A stretch of DNA of 64,000 bases from JBHGXV01 sp041920505 (GTDB lineage: Bacteria; Bacillota; Bacilli; Brevibacillales; Brevibacillaceae): assembly GCA_041920505.1 (NCBI GenBank), contig JBHGXV010000009.1:1-64000 (forward strand), in the 5' to 3' direction. The translations under genes and the position numbers were made by a program. The notes below the pieces were generated by a model. That model was not told the DNA's origin and made no database searches. It saw only the letters and a program-made list of their open reading frames with translations. This document shows, in pieces, positions 16,044 through 24,656 of the stretch; the stretch's first letter is position 1, and every line of letters starts with the position of its first letter.

Positions 16044-16892
16044 ATGTCAATCGCCGCCAATCTGTTGATCGGCTTAAATAAAATGTTTCCCCTGCCTGTC
16101 CACCCGTTCAACCTGGCCAACGACGGCAAGATGAGTTACACGGAGTGGCAGTTCGTCAAAGGGGAACAAACCATCCAGTTTTTCCTGCCGTACCACTCCC
16201 AGGAAGAGATGTTCCGCAGCAAAACGGTGCTCGACATCGGCTGCGGCGGCGGGGGCAAAACTTGTTATTACGCCACGTTCGGGCCGAAAGAGATCATCGG
16301 AATCGACATCGTACCGCATTACGCCGCAGAAGGCAACGCCTTCGCCCGGGAAAAAGGGCTTGCCGACGTTGCCCGCTTCATGACCGCAGATGCGTCGGCC
16401 ATGCCGTTTGCCGACGAGACGTTTGACACGATCGTGATGAACGACGCGATGGAGCACGTCGACCAGCCGGAACAGACGTTGGCCGAGTGCTTTCGCGTGC
16501 TGAAGCGCGGCGGGCACCTGTACATCAACTTCCCGCCGTATTACCACCCCTACGGGGCGCATCTCTCGGATGCGATCGGCATCCCGTGGGTGCACTCGCT
16601 CTTCTCGGAGCAGGCCATGATCGAGGCGTACAAGCGGCTGGTGGAGCCGCTGCCCGACGGCGCCGACCGCATCCGCTTCCGCATCAGCCAGGACGCCAAT
16701 GGACGCGAGTATTTTTCCTACATCAACCGGATGACGATCGCCCGCTTCCGCCGCATTCAGCGCGGCGTCCCCCACCCGGCCGTCTACGAGCGGGAGATTC
16801 CGCTTCGGCGGATCGTCTCCGGGTTGGCGAAACTGCCCGTCCTGCGTGAATACTTCGTAAAAATGGTCGTCTGTGTCTACCAAAAAGCGTAA
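16044..16892 (+). CDS. SAM-dependent class I methyltransferase
   Basis: The 282-residue protein has the Rossmann SAM-binding motif VLDIGCGGGGKTCYYA (residues about 62-77), the acidic end of strand 2 (GIDIVP), TADASAMPFAD and FDTIVMNDAMEHV, all typical of class I O/N-methyltransferases. AAAGGAGGG precedes the ATG. Its position between csaB and a sugar-type HAD phosphatase suggests it methylates a surface sugar, by context only; the substrate is unknown. Confidence 0.85.
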   Translation: MSIAANLLIGLNKMFPLPVHPFNLANDGKMSYTEWQFVKGEQTIQFFLPYHSQEEMFRSKTVLDIGCGGGGKTCYYATFGPKEIIGIDIVPHYAAEGNAFAREKGLADVARFMTADASAMPFADETFDTIVMNDAMEHVDQPEQTLAECFRVLKRGGHLYINFPPYYHPYGAHLSDAIGIPWVHSLFSEQAMIEAYKRLVEPLPDGADRIRFRISQDANGREYFSYINRMTIARFRRIQRGVPHPAVYEREIPLRRIVSGLAKLPVLREYFVKMVVCVYQKA

Positions 16893-16919
16893 GCTTGCGC
16901 ACGAGACCGGGAGGGTACG

Positions 16920-17711
16920 ATGATTCGAGCAATCGCCTTGGATCTGGACGACACGCTGCTCGCCGGTGACCAGACCATTTCACCCGCCAACCGCGAGGCC
17001 GTGGAAGCGGCACGCGCACAGGGCGTTGAGATCGTACTGGCCACCGCGCGCGGCTGGTTTTCCACGGAAGGGTTTTACCGGCAACTCAACCTCAGCGGAT
17101 ACGCGGTCTGCGGTTCGGGGACGAAGATCTACGACAGGAACGGCCGCTGCGTCAAGCGATGGACGATTCCGCTTGCGACGGCGAAGCGGATTCTTGCGTT
17201 CGCCGAGCGGGAGAGAATCATGATGATCTGCTCGGCGCACGAGAAAAATCTGTTTACGCTCGTCCGTGACGATTTCCGCCCCAGGCTGCGGCCGCAGATC
17301 GACGTGGAGGTGCCGGGGCTGGCCGACTGGCTTACGGAGGCGCCGACACAACTGTTTGTCAAGGGCGAGCGGGAAGTGGCCCTTTTGCGCCAATTTCTTT
17401 CGGAACCGTCCGACGAGTACCGCGTGCACACCGTCACCTACCGCGACGGCGTTCCGGAGATGATGATCATCCACCCGGAGGCGAACAAGGGAACGGGACT
17501 GGCCTGGGTGTGCGAGACGCTGGGCATCCGCCGGGACGAGGTAATGGCTGCGGGCGACAGCAGCAACGACATCCCGATGATCGAGTGGGCCGGCATCGGC
17601 GTGGCGATGGGCTGGGCCCCTGACGCGGTGAAAGCGGCCGCCGATCACGTGACCGATCCGGACGACCCCGACGGAGTGGCGACGGCCATCCGCCGATTTG
17701 TGTTGACATGA
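16920..17711 (+). CDS. HAD-superfamily (Cof-type) phosphatase
   Basis: The 263-residue protein is a class IIB HAD hydrolase. It has the nucleophile Asp in LDLDDTLL, motif II in LATARG, a cap domain in the middle, the catalytic Lys in EANKGTGL, and motif IV GDSSNDIPMIEWAGIGVAM with the metal-binding acidic residues. Such enzymes dephosphorylate sugar phosphates or cofactors such as FMN. It follows the methyltransferase by 27 bp with GGGAGGG before the ATG. A strong bidirectional terminator follows. Confidence 0.9.
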   Translation: MIRAIALDLDDTLLAGDQTISPANREAVEAARAQGVEIVLATARGWFSTEGFYRQLNLSGYAVCGSGTKIYDRNGRCVKRWTIPLATAKRILAFAERERIMMICSAHEKNLFTLVRDDFRPRLRPQIDVEVPGLADWLTEAPTQLFVKGEREVALLRQFLSEPSDEYRVHTVTYRDGVPEMMIIHPEANKGTGLAWVCETLGIRRDEVMAAGDSSNDIPMIEWAGIGVAMGWAPDAVKAAADHVTDPDDPDGVATAIRRFVLT

Positions 17712-17713
17712 CG

Positions 17714-17755
17714 AAAAACGCCGTGGCGTGCATGGCGCACGCCACGGCGTTTTTT
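17714..17755. terminator. Bidirectional terminator between HAD gene and thiC
   Basis: An 18-bp GC-rich stem with A5/T5 ends (17714-17731 and 17737-17755) and a 5-nt loop lies between convergent genes. The T-runs on both strands let it stop both transcripts. The thiC stop codon begins in the right-hand T-run. Confidence 0.93.
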
Positions 17756-19533
17756 CACGTGTACAGCTTTCCCCCGCTCTGGCGAAACTCCTCAGCTTTC
17801 TCCCGCATCCCCTTATGCATCGCCTCTTCCACCGTCAGCCGGTTGGTCTCGGCGTAGTTGCGGATGTCGTGGGTGATGCGCATGCTGCAGAATTTCGGGC
17901 CGCACATTGAGCAGAAGTGCGCGGTTTTCGCCCCTTCTGCGGGCAAGGTTTCGTCGTGGTATTCCATCGCCCGCTCCGGATCGAGCGACAGGTGGAACTG
18001 GTCGCGCCAGCGGAATTCAAAACGGGCCTTGGACAGCGCGTCGTCCCGTACCTGCGCGCGCGGATGCCCTTTGGCCAGATCGGCGGCGTGGGCGGCGATC
18101 TTGTAGGCGATCACGCCGTCGCGGACGTCGTTTTTGTTGGGCAATCCCAGGTGTTCTTTCGGCGTGACGTAGCACAGCATCGCCGTTCCCATCCAGCCGA
18201 TCATCGCCGCGCCGATCGCCGACGTGATGTGGTCGTATCCGGGCGCGATGTCGGTCACCAACGGCCCCAGCGTGTAGAACGGCGCCTCGTGGCAGATCTT
18301 CAGTTGCAGATCCATGTTCTCCTGGATCTTGTGCAGCGGGACGTGGCCCGGTCCTTCCACCATCACCTGCACGTCGTGCTCCCAGGCGATTCGGGTCAGC
18401 TCGCCCAGCGTTTTAAGTTCGCGGAACTGCGCCTCGTCGTTGGCGTCGGCGATGGAGCCGGGGCGCAGTCCGTCGCCCAAGGAGAAGGCGACATCGTAGG
18501 TCTTCATGATCTCGCAAATCTCTTCAAAGTGCGTATACAGGAAGTTCTCCTCGTGATGCGCCAGGCACCAGGCGGCCATGATCGACCCGCCGCGCGAGAC
18601 GATGCCGGTCACGCGATTGGCCGTGAGCGGGATGTAGCGCAACAGCACACCGGCGTGGATCGTAAAGTAGTCCACCCCCTGCTCCGCCTGCTCGATCAAG
18701 GTGTCGCGGTAGATCTCCCAGGTCAATTCCTCCGGCTTTCCCCCCACTTTTTCCAGCGCCTGGTAGAGCGGAACGGTTCCGACCGGCACCGGGGAATTGC
18801 GGATGATCCACTCGCGGGTTGTGTGAATGTTTTTTCCGGTGGACAGATCCATGATCGTGTCCGCCCCCCAGCGGATCGCCCAGGTCATTTTTTCCACCTC
18901 TTCCTCGATCGAGGAGGTGACAGCCGAATTGCCGATGTTGGCGTTGATCTTCACGTGGAAATTGCGGCCGATGATCATCGGCTCGCTCTCCGGATGGTTG
19001 ATGTTGGCCGGAATGATCGCCCGGCCGCGCGCCACTTCCTCGCGAACAAACTCCGGCGAAACGCCTTCCCGGATGGCGATAAACTCCATCTCCGGCGTAA
19101 TCATCCCCCGCCGGGCGTAATGCAACTGGGTGACGTTTTTGCCCGGCTTCGCCCGAAGCGGCTTGCGTTTCGGACCGGGAAACACCTCCAGATCGGCGCG
19201 AAGATCGCCCGGCCGGAAGCGATTGTCCTCCGGTCTGATCGCGCGCCCTTCGTAGGCTTCGACGTCGCCGCGCGCGAGAATCCAGTCGTGCCGGATCGTC
19301 GGCAGCCCCTGGCGGATGTCTATCGAATGCTCAGGGTCGGTGTAGGGGCCGCTGGTGTCGTAGACGCGGACAGGCGGATTGTCCACGCTGCCGGACGGGC
19401 TCTCGGTGGGAGACAGTTCGATTTCGCGCATCGGCACCCGGATGTCGGGAGTGGAGCCTTGCGCGTACACTTTTTTGCTCCCCGGAAACACAGAGATCCC
19501 GGTTGCGGTGATCGATTGGTTTTTGTCGCTCAT
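17755..19533 (-). CDS. thiC: Phosphomethylpyrimidine synthase ThiC
   Basis: ThiC is a radical SAM enzyme that rearranges aminoimidazole ribotide to hydroxymethylpyrimidine phosphate for thiamine synthesis. The 592-residue protein carries the C-terminal cluster motif CSMCGPKFC (CX2CX4C) and the central barrel motifs (DLSTGKNIHTTREWIIRNS, DYFTIHAGVLLRYIPL, GPGHVPLHKIQEN). The ATG at 19533 follows AAAGGAGG. Expression is controlled by the TPP riboswitch and terminator upstream. No other thiamine gene lies next to it, and it splits two parts of the surface-polysaccharide region. Confidence 0.98.
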   Translation of the reverse strand: MSDKNQSITATGISVFPGSKKVYAQGSTPDIRVPMREIELSPTESPSGSVDNPPVRVYDTSGPYTDPEHSIDIRQGLPTIRHDWILARGDVEAYEGRAIRPEDNRFRPGDLRADLEVFPGPKRKPLRAKPGKNVTQLHYARRGMITPEMEFIAIREGVSPEFVREEVARGRAIIPANINHPESEPMIIGRNFHVKINANIGNSAVTSSIEEEVEKMTWAIRWGADTIMDLSTGKNIHTTREWIIRNSPVPVGTVPLYQALEKVGGKPEELTWEIYRDTLIEQAEQGVDYFTIHAGVLLRYIPLTANRVTGIVSRGGSIMAAWCLAHHEENFLYTHFEEICEIMKTYDVAFSLGDGLRPGSIADANDEAQFRELKTLGELTRIAWEHDVQVMVEGPGHVPLHKIQENMDLQLKICHEAPFYTLGPLVTDIAPGYDHITSAIGAAMIGWMGTAMLCYVTPKEHLGLPNKNDVRDGVIAYKIAAHAADLAKGHPRAQVRDDALSKARFEFRWRDQFHLSLDPERAMEYHDETLPAEGAKTAHFCSMCGPKFCSMRITHDIRNYAETNRLTVEEAMHKGMREKAEEFRQSGGKLYT

Positions 19534-19606
19534 GACAGGCCTCCTTTGGCGTAAAAAAAGTATCGGCTGAATCAACCGGTGTCCAGGAGGCAGAGGAGGA
19601 CGGGAA

Positions 19607-19659
19607 ACAAAAAAGCTTCCTCCACGTCACTTTAGGGAAATAAAGTGCGGGAGGAAGCT
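19607..19659 (-). terminator. Riboswitch expression-platform terminator (thiC leader)
   Basis: A long stem joins 19614-19634 to 19641-19659: AGCTTCCTCC and CACTTTA pair with TAAAGTG and GGAGGAAGCT around a small internal mismatch. On the minus strand it is followed by TTTTTTGTTT. It lies between the TPP aptamer and thiC, so it is the expected transcription-attenuation element. A second stem (about 19674-19707) between aptamer and terminator may belong to the switching structure. Confidence 0.85.
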
Positions 19660-19729
19660 GCTTCACGAAACGGCCACGGCCCCTGTGCACACAGGGCCGG
19701 ACCGATCGCCCAAGTCTGTTCCGCGTCTG

Positions 19730-19820
19730 TTCATTCCTCCGCTGGCATTACCCAGTTCAGGTTCTACGGTCGACGGCAGAATAGCCGTCCTCTCAGCCTG
19801 GTTCCCCCAAGCTCCCGTCT
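19730..19820 (-). ncRNA. TPP riboswitch (THI element)
   Basis: On the minus strand the conserved THI-box blocks are present in order: GGGAGCTTGGGGGAACCAGG, CTGAGAG (complement 19790-19796), GAACCTGAACTGGGTAATGC and CCAGCGGAGGAA (complement from 19753). It lies about 200 bp before the thiC start and is followed by a terminator, so thiamine pyrophosphate should switch transcription off. Confidence 0.97.
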
Positions 19821-19837
19821 GATTCAGTTGTACTGTT

Positions 19838-19867
19838 AGCCTACCGTCTCGGACGGCTTTTTGTCAA
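19838..19867 (-). promoter_or_regulatory. Candidate thiC leader promoter
   Basis: On the minus strand TTGACA (19867-19862) is followed after 18 bp by TAGGCT (19843-19838). The -10 is poor, but the position fits transcription starting just before the riboswitch. Confidence 0.5.
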
Positions 19868-19927
19868 CAACTCAACCGCACATTCGGCGTCATGTTGATT
19901 CAATCTTGCAATCTTGCGGCCGTTTCG

Positions 19928-21469
19928 CTAGGTCTGACGACGGCGCAGCCGGGCGGCCCGCTGCTTCACATCGGCGAGGATGCGGTTTAAGAGCGGCTCT
20001 TTTACAAGAAACAGGGCGACGCCGTACACGAGCATGCCCACGACGCTCAAGGCGGTAAAGGCCAGCCACGGACGCGGAAAGGGCACGACCGCCTGGACCG
20101 CTTGCACGGCGAGCGCCATCACCAGGGAGGCAACGACGGATTTGCCCGCCGTCCGGTAAAACTCGCCGGTGACAAACGGGCCGATCTTTCTCCTGAGCGT
20201 AAGACAGAGCAGGATCAGGTTGGCGATCATCGACAACGCCATCGCCAACGCGATTCCGCCGTGATCGAGGAAGCGCACCAGCCCAAGACCCAGGCCGATG
20301 TAGATGACGATCACGACCGCGCCCGCCACCATCGGGGTGCGCGTGTCTTCCAGCGCGTAAAACCCGCGCGTGACCAGGTCGCGTCCGGCCATGGCGAAGA
20401 GCCCCAGTCCGTAGAACATCAGCGCCCAGTACGTCAGATCGGTGTCGTGTGCCCCGAACTGATTGCCTTCGTACAAAAACCGGACCAGCGGCTTGCCCAG
20501 GACGATGAACCCGGCGCTGACCGGCACCAGCAACACAACGATGTAGCGAAGACCGAGGTTGAGAATCCGCTTCATCTCTTCCAGGTTTTGCTTTTTCACG
20601 TGTTCGGAAAGGAGCGGAAACAGCGGCACGGTGACCGCGCCGACCACCATCATCGGCAACTGCACGATCGTCATCGCGTAGGCGAGCGCGGAGATTTTCT
20701 CCTCGCCCAGCCCGGAGCCGAGAATTTTTTCAAAAAAGACCGTGATCTGTCCCAGAATCAGCCCGATCAGGATGGGAACGAAGCGTTCCCCCATGCTGCG
20801 CAGGTCGGGATCGTGCCGCCAGCGAAAATTCCAGCGAAACGGAATCGAAAGCCGAACAAGCGAGGGCAGCATGGTAAACGTGCCCATCGCAAAGCCGACG
20901 GTGGTGCTGATCGCAAGCCCGATCACGCCGAATTGGGGCACCAGGATGAGAAAGCAGAGAATGGTCACGACCGAGTTGACCACGCCGCTCAAGGTGGCGG
21001 AAAAAAACCGGTCGTGCGCGTTCAGCACGCTCGACCACAGGCTCATCAGCCCGATAAACAAGAGCGACGGCCACATCCAGACGAGCAGTTCGCCGACCAA
21101 CGCTTTCCCGTTGGCGGAGAACCCGGGCACCAGCAGGTTGGTCACCGGCCCGGTTAACAGCCAGCCAAGCAGACTGAGCGCGCCGCTCACCAGAATGGTC
21201 AGGGTGAGCACCTTGCTGTACAGCTCCTTCTCCCGCTCGCGGTCGCCGGTGGCCATCACCCCTTTCATCGTCGGGATGAACAGGGCGTTGACCGCTCCGG
21301 GAAACACCACCCACAAGGTCATCGGAATCACCACGGCGGCGTAGTAGGCGCTCGCTTCCAGGCCCGTTCCGTACGCGGCCGAGACGTACAGATTGCGCAC
21401 AAACCCGAGCACCCTGCCCAACAGCGTCACCAGAAAAATCATCGCTACCACACGTTGAAACCGGCTCAT
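19928..21469 (-). CDS. murJ: MurJ/MviN-type lipid-linked precursor flippase
   Basis: MurJ flips lipid II, and relatives flip other undecaprenyl-linked sugars, across the membrane. The 513-residue, about 14-helix protein matches MurJ by its N-terminus (VTLLGRVLGFVRNLYVSAAYG), AVNALFIPTMKGVMATGD and the central loop LGSGLGEEKISALAYA with VPLFPLLSEHVKKQN. Conserved Arg and Glu residues of the MurJ cavity region appear present. It lies 11 bp upstream of nothing else but follows the glycosyltransferase/ligase operon on the same strand, 11 bp after that glycosyltransferase. It may therefore serve the surface polymer instead of lipid II. The gene symbol names the family only. Confidence 0.9.
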   Translation of the reverse strand: MSRFQRVVAMIFLVTLLGRVLGFVRNLYVSAAYGTGLEASAYYAAVVIPMTLWVVFPGAVNALFIPTMKGVMATGDREREKELYSKVLTLTILVSGALSLLGWLLTGPVTNLLVPGFSANGKALVGELLVWMWPSLLFIGLMSLWSSVLNAHDRFFSATLSGVVNSVVTILCFLILVPQFGVIGLAISTTVGFAMGTFTMLPSLVRLSIPFRWNFRWRHDPDLRSMGERFVPILIGLILGQITVFFEKILGSGLGEEKISALAYAMTIVQLPMMVVGAVTVPLFPLLSEHVKKQNLEEMKRILNLGLRYIVVLLVPVSAGFIVLGKPLVRFLYEGNQFGAHDTDLTYWALMFYGLGLFAMAGRDLVTRGFYALEDTRTPMVAGAVVIVIYIGLGLGLVRFLDHGGIALAMALSMIANLILLCLTLRRKIGPFVTGEFYRTAGKSVVASLVMALAVQAVQAVVPFPRPWLAFTALSVVGMLVYGVALFLVKEPLLNRILADVKQRAARLRRRQT

Positions 21470-21480
21470 GGCGCACTCCC

Positions 21481-22518
21481 CTACAGGCGGTACAGCCGGA
21501 TCACGGCATCGGCGTAATCGGGCTGCGCCGTCTCGTCAAAGGCGATGCGCACGTCCCCGTTGAGTACGGCCGTCACCTTCTCGTACAGATCGTCGAGATT
21601 GCGGTTTTCAAACAGCACCGTAAGCGGCGGCCGGTCGACCGCGTCGCTGGCGATGCTGGGAATGCGGAAATGCAAGGCTTCGCGCAGCGAGATCGCGTCC
21701 CCGTCGCTGTAGGTGGGGCGCACGAACAGATCGGCCTTGCGCAGAATCGTCTGGTACTCGTCCGGAGATTCCAGAAACAGGAATTTGTCGGCAAGGCCGC
21801 GCGTCTGCACCTGTTGCCGCAAGTGGTCGTAGTAGTCCCGGTTGACCACGTGCGTCACGCTGTAGACGAACCGGACGTCCGGGTTGACGGCCGCCACCTT
21901 TTCGCACAGGTCCATGTACAGGTCGCACCCGTACAGGTCGACCCCCTCGAAAAAGCTGCCCACCGCCCCGTTGGCCAGCACCAGCCGCGTGTGATCGCCG
22001 CCGAGGAAACGCTTCAGCACCTCGGGCAATTCGCCGTCCACCGGCTTGGGCGGAATAAACGGCGGGATGCAGTGAATCTTGGCCGGGTCGACGCCGTAGG
22101 CCACAAGCCGTTTGCCGATCTCCTCGTTGACCACGATAAACGCCTCCGCCAGCCGGCTGGTCAGCTTGATGCCCAGCCGTTTCACCCGCGAAAGCTGCTC
22201 CTCCTCGCGCATGCTGTGAAACGTGAAGATCACCCGTTTGCCGCGCAGGCCCAAGAGCGCCAGCACAAACCGCACCTGCCAACGCAGGAAGTGGACGTGA
22301 ACCACCTCTTCCTTGCAACGGAACAGGTATTTCCACGTCCAAGACTCGATCGGGCCGGTGTAGACCACGTCCCGATCCTTGTCGCCCGGGGTATTGTCGT
22401 ACACGGTAAACGGGATTCCCCTGGCCTCAAGCGCGTCACACAGCCGCTGGATATGCACAGAAATCCCCCCGACGGGCGGGGGGTAAACGCCGATCAAGGC
22501 GACACTACGCTGTTTCAT
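21481..22518 (-). CDS. GT4-type glycosyltransferase
   Basis: The 345-residue protein has the two-domain GT-B fold of family 4: N-terminal VALIGVYPPPVGGISVHIQRL, IFTFHSMREEEQLSR in the acceptor domain, and a C-terminal nucleotide-sugar part ending ADLFVRPTYSDGDAISLREAL. The usual EGFGLVxLE active-site motif is here SDGDAISLREAL, as in some polymer glycosyltransferases. The ATG at 22518 overlaps the end of the upstream ligase gene by 14 bp, so the two are translationally coupled. murJ follows 11 bp later. Sugar specificity cannot be read. Confidence 0.87.
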   Translation of the reverse strand: MKQRSVALIGVYPPPVGGISVHIQRLCDALEARGIPFTVYDNTPGDKDRDVVYTGPIESWTWKYLFRCKEEVVHVHFLRWQVRFVLALLGLRGKRVIFTFHSMREEEQLSRVKRLGIKLTSRLAEAFIVVNEEIGKRLVAYGVDPAKIHCIPPFIPPKPVDGELPEVLKRFLGGDHTRLVLANGAVGSFFEGVDLYGCDLYMDLCEKVAAVNPDVRFVYSVTHVVNRDYYDHLRQQVQTRGLADKFLFLESPDEYQTILRKADLFVRPTYSDGDAISLREALHFRIPSIASDAVDRPPLTVLFENRNLDDLYEKVTAVLNGDVRIAFDETAQPDYADAVIRLYRL

Positions 22519-23842
22519 CGTTTCGTCTCTCCAGTCGAAGCAATTTCTCGATGCCGCCGATGATACCCGCAATCACCCAAAACGCCATCATCACCCGGTA
22601 GTTGCGCCAGACGTCTTCGGTCATCCCGGCGACGCCGATCGCCACCACGCTGGCGAACAGGGCGATCCCCCACAGGGCGACGCGGCCGCTCTCGCGGTTG
22701 GCGGTAATCGTAAAGCTGGTCTTGAGCATCTGGTAGAACAGGTAGCAGAGGGAGGCGATGCCGAGCACCCCGCCGGTGACGATCGCCTGGATCCAGATGT
22801 TGTGGAAGTGGAAGACCGTCACGCTCGGCATCTGGTAGTCGACGTACACTTTGAAAAACGTGCTCTGGTCCATGCCGATCCCCGTGAGCCAGTAATCGCG
22901 GATCAGGGCGGCAGCCGATGTCCACATCTCCAGCCGGTACGAGCCGGAGGTGTCCGCGCTCGGGTTGGCGATCGAGGCGATCCGCATCTTGATCACCTCA
23001 GGGATCAGGTCGAAGAAGACGGCCACCAGCACCAACACAAGCCCGGCGAGGATGATCTTGCGGTCCAGCCGGATCAGCATGATCAAACCGGCCAGGGCAA
23101 ACGCCACCCAGGCGCCGCGCGAATAGGTCAGCACCAGAGCCAGCGAACCGATCGCAAACAACGGGGCGAGCAGCACCTTGTGCCAGAAGTTGCGCACGTA
23201 GTAGAGCAGCGCGAACATCAGCGGCAGCATCATGATCAGATACTGCGAAAACACGTTGGGATTGCCGAACGTGGCGAAAATCCGCTTGCTCAAGAGCGGG
23301 TTCTGCTTGACGTCCACCCATTTGAGCGAGGTGACATCCAGTTGAAAATACTGCGCAATCCCGTAGAGCGAGACCAGGGCGCACGAGACGGCGAGACAGA
23401 GCAGGAAGCGGTAAAGCACCGCTCGCGACTCGACGAACAGCATCAGCACCGCCGTCAACAACAGACTGGGAATGTAGTACAACAGGTACTCGCCCATGCT
23501 CTCGCGCAGGTTGACCGAGGTGATCGCCGTAATCCCGGTCGCCAGCACGAAAAACGCGGAGGCGCGAAACACCTTGCTCTTCCACACGGCCACGAGCCGC
23601 TCCTTGCTCACGCCCTCGACAAGAAGCAACAAGACCATCACCAGCAAAAAAAACATCAGCGGTCGATAGGTCATGAACGGAAAGGCAAGCGCAAACAGGT
23701 AAAGCGTGTATTCTTTTTTGTACAACCCGGCCAGGTAGAACGACGCGTACAGGGTAAGCTCAATCGCCATTCCGCTTTTCCCCTGCGCCGCGCCAAACAC
23801 GAGCAACAACAACGCCGGCAGGTACATCTTCCATCTAGGCAT
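22505..23842 (-). CDS. O-antigen ligase / Wzy-like membrane protein
   Basis: The 445-residue protein has about 11-12 hydrophobic helices and the O-antigen ligase (Wzy_C) signatures: FGNPNVFSQYLIMMLPL, TYSRGAWVAFALAG, then a large extracytoplasmic loop with GSYRLEMWTSAAALIRDYWLTGIGMDQ and FHFHNIWIQAIVTGGVLGI, including the catalytic-type His. In Gram-positives such proteins polymerise or transfer lipid-linked glycans outside the membrane. ATG at 23842 follows GAGGAG. It sits between DUF4330-type genes and a glycosyltransferase with a 14-bp overlap, then murJ, making one surface-glycan operon. Confidence 0.88.
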   Translation of the reverse strand: MPRWKMYLPALLLLVFGAAQGKSGMAIELTLYASFYLAGLYKKEYTLYLFALAFPFMTYRPLMFFLLVMVLLLLVEGVSKERLVAVWKSKVFRASAFFVLATGITAITSVNLRESMGEYLLYYIPSLLLTAVLMLFVESRAVLYRFLLCLAVSCALVSLYGIAQYFQLDVTSLKWVDVKQNPLLSKRIFATFGNPNVFSQYLIMMLPLMFALLYYVRNFWHKVLLAPLFAIGSLALVLTYSRGAWVAFALAGLIMLIRLDRKIILAGLVLVLVAVFFDLIPEVIKMRIASIANPSADTSGSYRLEMWTSAAALIRDYWLTGIGMDQSTFFKVYVDYQMPSVTVFHFHNIWIQAIVTGGVLGIASLCYLFYQMLKTSFTITANRESGRVALWGIALFASVVAIGVAGMTEDVWRNYRVMMAFWVIAGIIGGIEKLLRLERRNDETA

Positions 23843-23847
23843 AGTGA

Positions 23848-24144
23848 TTACTCCTCGTCGTGGTTCCAAAGATCGAGACAAATGCGAACCGGCCAGCTTC
23901 CCGTAAGCCACTCCCAACGGCCCCCCGCACTTGCAGCGAACAGGTAAGCGCCTGCGGCAGCCACGGCCAGCGCGGCGGCAAGCGAAAACAACAACCCGTG
24001 AAAGACGAGTTGCAGAATCAACTGAAGCAACCCGCCGACAAAAAAGACGACGGCGACGAACACCCAGTGCGGCTCGGCGTCAAGCGCTTGCTTCAGCCTG
24101 TATTGAGACGAGGAGAAAAACACGCGTTGAAACCAGCCAAACAT
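23848..24144 (-). CDS. Small two-helix membrane protein of unknown function
   Basis: The 98-residue protein has an amphipathic N-terminus, two hydrophobic segments (about 26-48 and 50-72) and a Trp-rich, acidic C-terminus. Its ATG shares one base with the stop of the preceding gene (TGATG), and it ends 5 bp before the ligase start, so it is embedded in the operon. I do not recognise the family. Context suggests a partner of the ligase or of the DUF4330-type proteins. Confidence 0.75.
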   Translation of the reverse strand: MFGWFQRVFFSSSQYRLKQALDAEPHWVFVAVVFFVGGLLQLILQLVFHGLLFSLAAALAVAAAGAYLFAASAGGRWEWLTGSWPVRICLDLWNHDEE

Positions 24145-24638
24145 CAGCTTTTCCCCTCCTGTGTCCGATGGTCGATCGAAATCACCCGCGTCTCCACCGA
24201 CGAGTGGCTGGTGAAGAGCGGCAGATACTGGTTCAGTTGCAGCAGGCTGTTGTTGACCAGGGTGTTGCCCAGAGGCGACAGGTTGGCCGACGCCTCAATG
24301 GTGATAAACGCATCGTAGTAGGTCGGCGCCTCGACGATCCGTGTCTCGCCCGTCTGTCTGTCGACGGACGCGACACGGGCCGGCTTCACCTGCACGTCGA
24401 CGATTTTGCCGAACAGTTGGGTCAATTCCCCCTTTTTGTAGACCAGATCGCCCACCTTGAGCGACTGGGCCTCAAATCCGGGGATTTTTTCGGCGGAAAC
24501 GACGATGCGGGTCTTGTGCGGCCCGCCCGTCAGCTTGGCCCGAAGCGCCAGCTTCTCGGCCGTGACGAAGCCCAAGGCCAACAGCAGCAGGACGATCAGC
24601 ACCATCCGCCACGGACGTGTCCTCGTAGACGCTCTCAT
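24144..24638 (-). CDS. Membrane-anchored DUF4330-like protein
   Basis: The 164-residue protein has a basic N-terminus, one transmembrane helix (about 12-30) and an extracytoplasmic beta-rich domain. The pattern VGDLVYKKGELTQLFGKIVDVQV parallels EGDLIRTLDTNDPIGKIVRI in the next gene, so the two look like diverged paralogues. ATG at 24638 follows AAAGGGG. It lies 18 bp after the DUF4330 gene and is coupled by one-base overlap to the small membrane protein. Function is unknown; association with polysaccharide genes is the only clue. Confidence 0.75.
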   Translation of the reverse strand: MRASTRTRPWRMVLIVLLLLALGFVTAEKLALRAKLTGGPHKTRIVVSAEKIPGFEAQSLKVGDLVYKKGELTQLFGKIVDVQVKPARVASVDRQTGETRIVEAPTYYDAFITIEASANLSPLGNTLVNNSLLQLNQYLPLFTSHSSVETRVISIDHRTQEGKS

Positions 24639-24656
24639 AGCTTGTCCGCCCCTTTG

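Noticed and set aside
17917..19554. A 545-codon plus-strand frame opposite thiC
   Set aside because: It mirrors thiC and lacks any start signal or conserved motif.
19844..19861. Small hairpin with T-run (CCGTC/GACGG then CTTTTTG) between murJ and thiC on the plus strand
   Set aside because: No plus-strand gene ends nearby; it overlaps the candidate thiC promoter and is probably incidental.
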